The notes beneath the pieces are model-generated. The model searched no databases and had not been told where the DNA came from. It worked only from the letters and a program-made list of their open reading frames with translations. A DNA stretch of 64,000 bases from Styela clava (lineage: Eukaryota > Chordata > Ascidiacea > Stolidobranchia > Styelidae). This document shows positions 43,809 through 57,200 of this stretch, piece by piece. A program made the translations under genes and the position numbers. Numbering within the stretch: position 1 is the first letter of the stretch; each line of letters opens with the position of its first letter. The stretch is from NCBI RefSeq assembly GCF_964204865.1, contig NC_135256.1, forward strand, positions 19,373,703-19,437,702. The letters are read 5' to 3'.

Positions 43809-46800
43809 GGTGCAATGTTCAAAAAATACTTTCGCGAGATGAAAGTCTTACCTTAGGGCACTAATCTAAAATCTCTTTGAATGAAAAAAACACAAGTTTC
43901 GTAATAAATCTATATATAATAAAATTTATCCAAAATGAGCAAATTGAAGAAAAAACACGCAAATGTTTATCGAATCATCAAATTACAAAAATAAAAATTG
44001 TTCTCAAATAATCTAACATGACTATAAACAAATCTTTAAGTGCAGGATCGTGAGACTTTTCAAGGCGTTGGTTGACATTTTCAAAATGGCGCTTGTACTA
44101 GGCTATTGATAGATACCCTGAAAAATTTTTAATTTATTTTCAAAATGGCTATGCCTAATAGACCGTGACTTTAAACAACACATTTTTATATTTTGGAGTT
44201 TTCGTTGAGATCCGAATCTCTTCATTTGTATTAGGAAGCACACGAAATATAGCAAAAGTTAGTAGTTTTAGTTAAATGAATTATTTCTTTGCAAAATGGT
44301 AGCATGATTTTCGAGCTGCTTATCCGAATCAAGTTCATATATTTCTTGCTTATGTATAACAATGGTGATCCTACCGTAAAAAACATTATACCGCCAGAAG
44401 AGCTTTTTTTGCTCCGTCAATAATATAAAAAATACAGCAAAGATAAAACATTAAAACACAAAAACTAAATCGAGCTAATGCAGAATTTTATCTAAACCTA
44501 TTCTTTTTACTATATGACGCGTTATCTCCCTTTATGACTACTGAAAAGTCTGGATTTAGGTTTGAGTAACCTACATAATATAACACTCAAACACTCTCTA
44601 ACTGCAACGGCATTTTACTATACGTCGTATGCCTGTTACCTAGGCGTCGTTAACTAGCGACTATGGCGCGATGACAGCACTGCATCCTCAATCAGACACC
44701 GATTATGATCTGCTTATACTTTTCTCGAAAAGGTGTCTAATGGCTTATCCATGGGATGCGCATAAGATAACTGATCACTAACAAGCATGTCAATTATCAT
44801 ACTTAACGCCATTTACCTTCTTCTAAATGGAAAGAATAAGTATATTATAATTCTGGTAAGGAATGCGGAATTTACATGAATTGGGATAAGTCAACGCAGA
44901 CACTGGTCTCGATGAAATCACATATCAATACCTGTATTAAAAAAAAATGTTTTTTGATTAAACGCTTTCACGTTTAATCGCATATTTTTTTTAGTTGCCG
45001 CACATCACCCATATAATAAATATCTACCTCCTTCAGTACTTTTCAACAATACTCCACTCAAATAGTTTTGATTCTTAACCAATACCTTCAAGCAAAAACT
45101 AACAGCTTCGCCTGAAACTGAATAAAAGTATTTAAGATCTTGTCTTGATGCCTGAACTCGAATAGCGTCAAACTCAAATTATAAGTGAAATTATTCTTGG
45201 CGTAACCAGAACAGATATTCTAAATAAAAAGTGAAGTAAATATAAATATTATCAAACTTGTTAAACAATGGTTAAAACAGATTTCCGACACAACCAATAC
45301 GATATGGTAATAAATGATTTAAATATAGTTTAGTGAATATGTTATTTGAATCAATCATTTAGTCTAGAAAATTGAATTCAATGAATACTTCCTTCAAATT
45401 GGTAGATCTATATCCTTTCACAGTCGTAAGAGTAATATACGTAAATCGGGACAAAAATGTTCAGCCATTACTTGAGTATTCAATTTTGTCACCACAAAAC
45501 AAAGCAATTTTCTTTTTGTTGTTGTTGTAGAATGGAAGGAATGATATATGTTTTGAATGATATAACTTCAATGCTAAAAAGTGTTGGGTGATATTTTCAA
45601 TGTGCAGAAACGGACATCGTGATCACTGTTCTTAAATCTGAATCGAATAGATAATAGATTGTTCACTAGTCGGCTTTTCCTAACTCACTTTTGGCATTGG
45701 GGAACAACAAAAGATACTGCCTGCGCGTTATACTATAGCTGCGTTCATTCGCAAATACCAGTAATAACTACCGGCTTAAGACAGCATCCAAAAATTATAG
45801 TCGTATCTCATAATGCTACTGACGGAGTCCTACAATTGGGGGGAAGATATTTGAACAATTACTTTGTGTAAGGATTTAATTCAATGAAAATTTCAAAGAA
45901 TACATTTTATAATTATAATGGCATTTAGTCCCTTTTGTGTATCTGATTTAGTTTGCTAGAAAACGATTAATTCTACTTTATAACAAAAAACTGGCTGACA
46001 AAATGAAACTACACCATGACGAGCTTGTCATACAAATGGATGGTATTTAGAAATTCCATGTTTGCATCTACGATAAGTCAACGTATTTCAATTTTTTGGA
46101 AATTTATATTGCTTTAATACACAAAATATTTCAAACCCAAAATTTTGTACGGTGGTCTGTAGAATATCAGGAATTATTTTAAGAGTGAATGAAAATTTAG
46201 AAGAATGGGTTAATTCTTTTTGTAAAAGTTAATCAAATAAATTTATAATAATCATATATCACTTTTGTGAAGTTGAACAGGTAAACAAATAAACATAAAG
46301 TTTAAAACTATATTAGCACCTATCTGAAAGTGACGATTAGGTTTTATCATAACATTACATTGAACTTTTTGCACCGCAATTAAATGGACGAAAACCATAA
46401 TATGACTGGCATGATAGATGGATACAACATTCAATAAAGGTACTGTTTAGTTATGGATCATATTTGATCAATCGAAAATTTGTTTCCGTTCATAACTCCG
46501 TCTGTAATTCTCTACACATACATCAGTCAAACTTCTTTGACAGTTGAGCGATTTTATCATTCAAAATTCACTGATTTATTTACCGATTTTACTTTGATAA
46601 ATTTTATATCGGTTAAATGTCATTCAAATAAAATGATTAAGATATTATTGATTGAGATACCAACATGTATTTACTTGAGGCACAATTCAAAAAAATTCCT
46701 TTCGTAACAAGTTCGTTTGTTTCTTTGTGAACAAAAAATTTTACACATTCGACGAAACACAAGCTACACTCAACATCAACACACTGCATGCAAAAAGTGG

Positions 46801-49800
46801 AATCAAATTGTGGGTTTTATTTGGCAATCTCTTTCATTACCCCTAACTTATTGTAAAACCACCTTCGAGAGTATCGCGTTAACACACAATTTGACGTAAA
46901 TGGTAGCGATGGGTGACGGAAGCTTACAAATATTAGTGAATTCGTTGTTTCTAGTATCTGAACACCAGTGTTGACTTTATATAAGCGTGGTAAGTGAAAA
47001 GCTCCATTTTAGCCTCGAATTGTACGCTCATTTTAGGTGCGAGTCCACTGTAAATTTTAAACATGAGCAAAAAAACAACAACTTCAATTTGGAACTCTGG
47101 AATGACCCCAAAATTTGAAATATCTAAATTAATTTCATTATGATAGCATAAATTAATTTTTAAATCGTGTTGATTTACTATATACCTTGAAAGCTAGACC
47201 CAGCTTTCAAGAGTTTTGACTTTTGCAATTTTGAAGAATTTGCCTTGTTGCGTAACAAGATAAGTTTCAGGTACAGGGTGGCGACAATTGTCACCTCAGC
47301 TTCTATTGGATAAATTTGAGAGTAATTTGTTAGTAAAGTGGGATACGTAATTACCACCCTGTCAAGTGGGAGGCCATGCAATCAATTGTTTTGATGCAAT
47401 CAAATTCGAATTAGAGACCACAAGAATTCGGAAATTTTATATCACAAATTTTGATCGTGTTTTGAATAAAAACAAATCGTTTAGTAGTTTATAAATTACT
47501 AAAAATAAATCACGGTTCTTGATCCGAATACTTTGAATTGATCAAATCAAATTTCTGGCGAGGTCCCGTTTTTCTTAAAAAGTGAATTACGTAAAAACGT
47601 TTGCACGAAATCCATTTTAGTAGTCATCAAACTATCTTCTTCTTACAATTTTGCTCCAAATATTTGAATTTTTCGGATTTACTCAAAAGTATCAAAATAA
47701 TCGGTGTTGAAATCGGAAATCCATAGAATATATTAAAATGTTATTTTTTGCAAAAATATGAAAGCGTAAAGCATACATTACAATTAATATTTATCAACAT
47801 GATACGTTCAAAAACCTCCGCTCATGACACTAAGTAATAATCTGTTTGTATTTAAGCTGAAAAAAGAAACCTGAATATTTCTATTTTAGACACCAATTAA
47901 GAAAAAAATTAATCAAATAATGAAGAAAGTAGTCAAAGTAGTTTAGGTTTGAGCAATTTATTATCATATAAAAGTATTTTTTATAAATAATAAGACAAGC
48001 ATATGACGTCATCATAATTTGGTGATAAATACCTCAATATAGGGGGCCTAATTCACATTTAAGAATATCAATCTTGTTTTCCGTCAAATCAAGTTATATT
48101 TACTGCTAATAAGATAGATAAAACGTCATATCAAGTCAAAGAGTCATGCGATATTTCATGATTAACGTTATTTCAACCCATTCATCACAAAAAAATTACC
48201 AATCTGTGAAAATGTACGAAGCATGGTATCTTTCTTGATTGCCCAACTTCACCTACAAAATCATTAAGGTGGGTAAATTAACACGATCTTCATAATGATG
48301 AAAATTTTCATTTTGCACTGCATTTTTCTTTGTTTTCGATACTTTATAAATAATATAACTAGACCCGCAACTGTACTACTCATCAAATGAGCTTTATTTC
48401 TGAATCTAATTTCAGGTGCTGCTAGTGAAGAGAAGCCAATATAGAGGAGACGAGAGATAAACTCGGTTGGTTAAACTCGTTCATAAATTCATAATCATAA
48501 ATCAAATTCGAATGAATAAACTTATTTATTTAGTGAAAGAGTTATTCTACATGTGTAATCAAATGCCTATTTTCAGTGTATGATAACAGTCTTAAATTAT
48601 TTATCCCCATAAATCATGATTTATATCATTATAAACTTTCTTACGAAATCAAAAAGGACCGAACGGTCAACTCATCCCTCAATCCCTCTAGCTAAAAATT
48701 GGCGAAACGTAGTTTTCTCCATATTTGAGATTTTTAGTTAATGCTCAAATAAATAATATTCGTGACAAAATTGCAACAATTCTCGACCTCGACCTTTTCC
48801 TGTCTTCCCCATGTCACAGGTCTTGTACAACTGGGTGTTAACACAAAAGACACGCGAGGCCACAATGAATACATTTTGTATCAACTTAAGTAGCATTCCG
48901 ATCTCCCCTTTGTAATTTGCTACCATTTAGTAAAGCAGTATCATTTCGAGCATGGTTGGGGATACGAAAGTTCATCAGCGGACTGCTTCATCTACAGACC
49001 ATGTTTAGCATAGGAATATCCTTGAAAAATATAAAATAAAAAGATTTCGACACATTATAATACAATAGTTAAGTAACATCAGGACTTGTTTTCCGTTTTG
49101 GTTCTTTGTAATTTTATGTTTAACACTGATTATTGACTCAAATTCCTTTGATCCTCAACCGCCCTTTTGTAGTTAGTGTTTAACTGGGGATGAGTTTCCG
49201 TTTGGTAACTTGTGTTTTTATAAGTCCACCTGTTAACATGAAGATGACACTACATTTTTGCGACCGCACCACGACACTTAATCCCATATAATGTATTGCT
49301 GAATAACCCCGTAATTTAGAGGCGCCCAATTTAGGAAGAGTATGTTTGGATAATACCTTTATTGTACGCTTGAATATATTGCAGAAATGTCGGCTGATAT
49401 TGATTAAGAACTGATTTTGCCATCTTCCACACAATACATACTGTATGGATATTTTCTACTTTTATCCAAGTCAGAACTCAAAAACTATTCGACTGAGATA
49501 GCAAAGACGTGTGATTAACCAGTTCTAAAAATTAACAAAAAGAATGAAAAATTTTAAAGAGTTATTCCAACATTTGTAAGCGTGTTTTCGAGTAGAAATT
49601 TACCTTCTGACAAGACCACCCACTGCAATGTTTTCAGCACCTTGTTGACAAAAGCAGAGTAGGGTGAGGTCATATTACAAATCATCTTGACCTTTGACAC
49701 CATCGATTCATCAGATCGTTTTTTTTTTTCAAACGTTCCCCTTTATCATTATATAGTACATGCTATTTAGTATGTTACTGATTTAATTAAAACATACTCA

Positions 49801-52800
49801 CAGGACCTTTATCAAGGTAATAAAGAAGTAATTTAAGAAGCAGTAAAAAGAAGGGCGACTGTCTGAAATGAAAAAACACGGTAAGTTTATGGTTACCTGC
49901 AACCTCTCATTTTCATTTTGGCAAACTTATTAACGTATTTTCTCCAGAAGCTGTTCTAATTTGAATACAGGAAATGCCCAAATTTACATATTTTTTTGAT
50001 ACGTGATATAGGACATGATTGAACACACTTCCGGTAAGTTTTTTGTGGTGTTTCGAAATATTTTTATAACAATTCATCCCACGATTGAAAACAAATCGTT
50101 TGCGGGTGTGAATTTTAATGCCGATAGGGAGGCCAATGAAGGCTTTTTATAAACATCGTTATCTGGATTTCGCACAATTAATACTTTGATTTTTTTAAAG
50201 GTTATTTCGTCGCAAATTTGTATATGAATTCGATCTCTGTCAGGGATGGTTTGGTGATAGAAAGAGTGGTCAACGCTCTTTTTAACTAATCCATACTTAG
50301 TGAAGATAATATCTGTTGCTAGTCTCCTGACATTGAAAATTGAGGATATAGAGAAAATTTGGTTAGTTTTGGTATACAAATACGTGGCAATCGGCCACCC
50401 ATTATTTAATTGCCTCTACATCATTAAAAAGTGTCAAAAAGTGACAATCAAGAAATAATATTTATAAATATGATCTTCGTTAAAATTTATTTTACCATTC
50501 AATGAGCGTGCAGACCTTCTTTAAAATTATTTAGGAAAAAAAAGCGTTTGTCTGTCTACGCCACTTTCGAAATGAAGTCACAATAGATAACAATTTTAAA
50601 TTTTTGCAGCCTCTCATGAAATATTTCACCACCGTAGTTTAGTTTCGAAATGGCCTCACGCCTACATCCATGATGTGAAGGATTTGATAGGCAATGGGAA
50701 AGCGAGAAGTTAAAAAAAGTAAGTGCCCTGTACGCCATACGTTCCGTCTTGACAAAGCCTAACAAAATGTAAATACGCAAGTTTATTTGTATTGCCCCGG
50801 TGCTTTAAGATTCATATTTAGGACTCGTTTTATATTTGAATTATATATTGAATTTGATTGTTAGGATGCGTGAAATCATGTTCCCAGGGTCCCTTTATGC
50901 AAATAAAAAAGTTTGACAATCTTGTGTCGTATTTATATGAGAAGAGTCGCAAAAATGATACAATCATTTGGATAAGAAAACCTCTGAAAAGTTGTATATC
51001 TACTTTCTAGTGGCCTTTCCCTTGTCAAGGACGTTGTATTTTATCTCTTTCTATATCTTAAGGAATCGTTGAATTACAAATTAAAGTGATTTAAATGAAG
51101 AACCAATTACGTGTTTCAAAAATTCAATTTATCCGAGCAAATTAGCTAAATACCATCGGGCTCTCTATTGTTACAATAAACTTGATATGGTTTCAACACT
51201 AAAACAATTTGGAGAACAAATAAAGAATATAAAAGATGCGATTTAATTAGGTAAAGGTTGTTTGTGGTAATTATGACCCTTAAGAATTTTAAGACCCAGG
51301 TAGAATTGTTTTCTGAATGTGATCCTACCCGCCTTTGAGTCGAATGTAAATTAATAACAATAATTCATTTGTCGATAATTTGCGACTTATAAATTTTAAT
51401 GGCAAATAACGATATCGTGTGTCATTGTTTTGCCAACTTTGTGTCGCCTGAGAATAATGGCAGACGCGTCCGAAATGTCCTTGTCACAATTTTAAATATC
51501 CTACTTAAGCGATATGGGGGCGTGATAGAAGTAAACAAAGGTTTTAATAGAATCTTATGATCATTATACAATGGAATTAGGAACCATTGTCACAATTAAT
51601 TATACATCTGTATTTGTACTTTCTACAAATAAATTCAATAAGGACTCCAAGATTCTTACATGCAGAATAAATCTAATTGAATGGTGCATGCATTCGACAT
51701 AAACGTTATGCAAACCGTATGTGATTTTGTGAAATCCAGATGTTACAATCCTCTCATTATTGGTATGCAATCTTCATCATTCATGCTTGCTATTTGCTGC
51801 CTTTTGATACGCACTCTTTCAATTTATTCAAAGGGGAATATAGATAGAAAACCGCATATCCAAATACTATTGAATTCAATCTTTGTTAGATAAGGGACAT
51901 AAGACACATCACATTTGCGCCATTAATAATTCATATCAAGTCTAAGTTACAAAAAGCAATGAGCAATATTGACACCATACAGTTGGAGCGTAACGAAGAA
52001 TGCAAATATGACTGTTTTAAGTTGCAAAAACTTGATTATACGTTAACTATTGCCGTTTCATATACTGTACATGCGAACAACTTCAGTGCGCTCTATATAG
52101 CGCCAACTTGCGACAAAATCGTTTGTAATCTTGTGTGAAGTGGATCAATTTTAGATAGTTCAATCTCGTGGGAGACAGAAGGTACAGAACCTAACATAAC
52201 TTAATATTTGATTTAATGTAGTAATAACTTAATACCTAATTTCGACTTACATGCTTGATATTTATTGCTCCGAATCACATGATTTTGTTTTAAAACTAAT
52301 TTCGGACATCTTCATTTTTACTACAAACGAAGGACACCTTTCAGGGTCATTTTGTCAAAACATAAAGCGTGCCTTTTGTAATGCATTTTCCACATATATA
52401 TATGAATATTATACGGAAAATTTTGCTATATATTTAAGTTTCCCGCACGATTGGTGTATGTATTAAATTAAAAACGGACAGCGTGGCATGGTCTATTTTT
52501 AGCACTCGTAGTTTCCCCATATCAAAAAAAAATTAGGAATTACATAAGCATGGCTCAGGAAATATCTGAATCTGAAAAAGTTTTAAAAATCATTAACGCT
52601 GACAAAAAATCTCCAGATGTTCCACCAAACTACATCACGTTAGAGTTTATTAATTAAGAAGTCTAACATGAATCATATTAATCCCAAAAACGCAACCCAT
52701 TGATTTCTTAATTACTTCACGAAAAGCATTTAATATTGTATTTGCTTAAACTTCTGTTTGTGTATGATTGTACCCAAAAGTTTCAGGAATCTAGACGCTC

Positions 52801-54061
52801 TGCACAAAAGTTGTGTTCTCTTCAGAACATGTTACAACTTACTCCTTGGGATTAAAGACAGACTTGCATTCGTTGCGCAAAATAGTCTACCACTCGCACA
52901 CACTCCTTTACTGGGATAAAGTTGGACAAAATTGAACAATTTACTCCGTTTTGGTAGAAGTAATTAGGAAATATATGGATCCGTTTTTGTGTCAACCTGT
53001 AAGAATGGTTGAACGCAATAAATATTTATATTTTGGTAGATTTTCGGTGTTAAAATAGAACAGTCAAGTTTCACACAAGTTTGCATATCTTTGCAAAAGT
53101 ATCATTTATTTTGAAAAACATTTTCACAAGATTAGAGGCTTGCAACAAGGTCTCAATCATATATATATATATATATATTTTGTATTACATCAATGTAACA
53201 CTTATTTATTATATATTATAAAATGAATGGCATATTAATAAATTGTCGTTGACGCACGTCCTGATTCCGATCTCACAATGTTAATGTTTTAGTAAATTAA
53301 AACGAGCAAGGATATATTTTGTATAGGCATTCATTATCTGCTCGTTGTCTGTGATATTAAATATCTATCTAGCTTTATTTATATACCTTTTAAATATAAC
53401 CATTACGTTCGTTACGGCAAAACAGCTATGTTCAACGAAATATTCTTTGTATTTGAAAAAATGTAACTGAAGCATTTTTATTAGAATGAATCCTCCAAAC
53501 GATAGCTCTAATTTCTCTAAAAGACAATTAGCTAAATTTTTGCTCGTAAACACACAAAATTTTGTGAGGTGAGTTATTGAAAACTATGCTTTGTATGCTG
53601 AGTCAATCGGAATGGCCGCTATACAAATTATCTGATCACTTACGTCAATGGCGCTCGTGCGATGTGATTTTAGCTCTATTGTAGAAAAGGATGATTTTTT
53701 TGCTTGTGAAAAGAAAAGATTAGTCGTAAACGAATTTGTTAAAACACGCGACCACAACAAAACACTTGTTTTTATAGTTGAGAATTCAGTTGCTACAACT
53801 TATAGGATAAAATCTTGGATACGATTCAAAAACTTTTCTACAACCTGTATAAAGACACTTATCGCAGCTGTGAAAAGGGTGTTTTGAACATCAATAGCGG
53901 GGGGAATAGAAAGAAAAACTTTTGATACAACTGCTAGAGACATTGATATGTAGATAGAATGCTGATTAATTCAACAGTTATAATTTTTAATAGTGCTGTT
54001 TATTGTATAGCAAATAAATTCAATAATTCAGTGAATAAGATACTTTTTTAAAAACGAAATA
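43809..54061. other. 10-kb intergenic region between Barx and scramblase
   Basis: The two genes are divergently arranged. Apart from an AT dinucleotide run (53158-53178) and scattered open frames of 60-100 codons with no recognisable product (for example minus 50074-50379), I see nothing. No transposon termini were found in this stretch. Confidence 0.5.
52550..52657 (+). other. Small ORF of 35 codons, uncertain
   Basis: ATG to TAA encoding MAQEISESEKVLKIINADKK and a further 15 residues (SPDVPPNYITLEFIN). The composition looks protein-like in AT-rich DNA, but there is no recognisable family, no clear splice donor and no neighbour to support it. Confidence 0.15.
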
Positions 54062-54254
54062 ATGACGCAATCATTGCCAAACACGCCTTCTAATGTGATT
54101 CTAACGCAACCGGGATTTTTCTTGAAGCGAGAAAGACATTTAGAAGATGATAACTGGATAACAAAACCCCTGCATCTAGCTCCCGATATCCCAGTCGGAC
54201 TAGAAGTTCTTCATTCTGTTGAAGAACTAACAATCACAAGAAACACTTCCAAAG
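54062..54254 (+). CDS. PLSCR: Scramblase exon 1
   Basis: The ATG at 54062 has an upstream in-frame TGA near 54035. It encodes 64 codons including APDIPVGLEVLHSVEELTIT and ends phase 1 at AAAG|GTAAGA. Confidence 0.88.
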
Positions 54255-57200
54255 GTAAGAATATTTATAAATGCCTGCTTTTTGTTTGCGCAACGAAAAA
54301 AATCATATACACTATGTTGTACTTATTGTTATGGTCGTTTGCTTCTTGAGTTTAATTACTAGCTGAAACCTGCATCGAAGAGTCTAAAGTATACTTTGAA
54401 GAGAATTTATTTAAGTTTAAGTTCTCCGCACATATAAAATGGATTATGAATGAAGAAAATTATGATGTATACAAAAAGTATTTTAAGGAAATGACATATT
54501 ACTATTATTCTGGACTGTCAAAAACTATGAGTGAAAAATTTGTAATTTCATACATGTTAAAATGCCAAACTTATATAAAAAGAGAGCGACGATCAAATAA
54601 TTGAAGACGAAGATCCTATAATTAATCGTAGTACCGGTAGCCTATGCGTCTGACACTGAAATGAGCCTGAGTACCGAGCTCGCAATATCAAAACAAAGAA
54701 CACTGCAATTTTATAAAAAGCATGAGATTTTTAAATATAAAATTCGGTATAATAAAAGTAGGGTAATAGCCGTCTGATGACTTCTTCAATCGAGATAAAA
54801 ATAGTTCTTCCTCGCACCAAAAAGTCGCTTTAGAAACAAAAACTACAATAATAGCAATTACGATTTAGTAAAAGTGACGTCATCATGCAAAACTTTGAAG
54901 TAAAAAACGAATCCCACAGAGCCCTGAGATATTTTAAAAATAAATGGAAGTAATTGCATTCTAGCGGCAACAACAATCTTTAGCCACTAAAAATAAAAAA
55001 CAATTGGTCCAGTAGTTAAAGAGAAAAGCGATTTTTTACAACAACATAATAACAAAACAATTCATAGGTCCATTTCATGTCCAATGAGGCGTCGAATGTT
55101 AAGAACATCGTAGTTTCGTTCTCGTTTCATCTCCACTGCATTCGTAGTACATACAATACAATATTCTTAACGAGTTGTCGTATACCCCAACGTATTAACA
55201 TAATAGATCTTGATACTAAAACATCAAGATTAAACACAGAATAGGATGTCGATATTTCAAATTAATCTCACTTGAAACTACTCAAGCGATTAGATGGTGA
55301 TGAATATTTACCATCATTGTTACCAAACCTTCCACAACAAAAGAATAAATGATGCATCGCCTTCATTCAAGTTATTCGAGTTATCGTAAAGTTTCATTTT
55401 AGTGTATTGTTATTGAACTTGAATATATTTGGTTTGAAAGCGACCAAATATTGGACACTTAAGCATGCCGCACAGGCAAGGGCTTTTAGTACACTGATAC
55501 TAATAATAAAAAAAATTAATATTATTTGGTTAAATAGGAAAAGCAAATATTATAAATATAGGTAATAATAAATATAATAAAACACATATGTTTTTTTATG
55601 AGGTACAATATGTGGAGGAAAACTGCACTACACTCTGTCTGGGAAACACGGAAAGCAAGTGTACGCAGGCGTAGAAGGTAAAGTGAGAACTACATTTTTA
55701 TTACTTCTTGATGTTAATGAGTTATGCCTAATCGATTTTATATACTTCCATATAGTTTTTATTTTTGCTCAAATAACATCACAGAGCTCAATATTTCCAG
55801 CATCAGACTGTAGTATGTTACATACAACTAGATGAAAAGATTGGTGTTTCATTGAAAATCGATTTTTCAACTAATTCACGCGAACTCATACAGAAGTAAA
55901 TGGTCATCACTGAGCAAATTTACAACGATCAATGACATGCGAAAAGCTATAATTAGACGCTATCATGAAAGATAATAAACTGTGAAAAAGATAATGAATT
56001 ATGATAAAGTTGTTTTTAATTACTTTTAGTAAGAGAAACTTTGAAGGTATTTCGAAAATCAAGATGTTTGATTGATGAATTATATCGTTCAGATCCTAAT
56101 TGTTGCTGTACATTCTGTTGTGGACCTTCAAGGTCTTTTACAATACATCTCAACAATAAATGGGATAAAGAAATGCTACGATTGGTCAGACCATACAGGT
56201 GTGACGGTGAATGCACTCTTTGTTGCTGCTGTCCATTTGCCAGAATGCGTCTTGATATTATATCTGGTTATGATGGACGGAAAATTGGAAGCGTTACACA
56301 GAAGTAAGATACCAAATTTTAAATTTACAGTTTGGACTATATAATTTGTAGATATTTATAAATTCTAATATTTATTTTATTTTCATCAGTTAGGTAGGAA
56401 AACTTAAACATTAATATTGCTTTATCAATGAAAACCTATGCAGAAAAAGCAGTAAATTCGATTATTATTCTAGTTTTTATTTATATCATCAGTCTAGAAT
56501 TCTTTAGGTAAAGATGGATATGTGATTCTCATAATATCATGAAGGTATCGGAGTACAGACATTTAAAAACTACTCAAATCTGGTCATTTGATTAGTTCTT
56601 CATATTTGGAGACAAAACATATTTGAAAAATAACATTCTCTTAACTCACAATAGTCAAAGTAGTTCATTTTCACTTTAAAGTAATAACCGTTACCAATAT
56701 TGTAATTTAACATTGTTGCTTTTTTGGTTGTTGTTATTGACTTATTTTATTCGGCAGATTAAGCTGTTTCAAAAACTTGTTCGAAGCTATCTCAAAATCT
56801 ACCGGAGAAAAATACAAAATAATCGGCAATGCATTCCCTTGTCGGTGTTGCATGACGTTCTCCTTCAAAGTGAGTAACGGCAACTTGTACAATTTAAAAA
56901 TTGCAAAGTATTCATTGTTTATAACGTAAAAGTTCGTAATTTGATATAATTTACAACAAATGAATTACTGTAATAGTCACTATCAAACTTTAAAGACACT
57001 CCAATCTTCAAAGACTAAGTAAAAAAGATTGGTCTAGTAGCTAAAGAGAAATAAGATTTTTGTCTCAGCTGCAACAACGAAAACATACCACCAATTAAAC
57101 AGCAAAATGATGCACTAATTTATAGATTTATAGAAGTATACTAGGCGCCAGAAAATCCCCATTCAACACACAACTGCACTTATAATTGTAATACAATATT

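Noticed and set aside
56016..56216. Minus-strand 66-codon and plus-strand 90-codon frames at scramblase exon 3
   Set aside because: They overlap the Cys-rich scramblase exon in the wrong frame.
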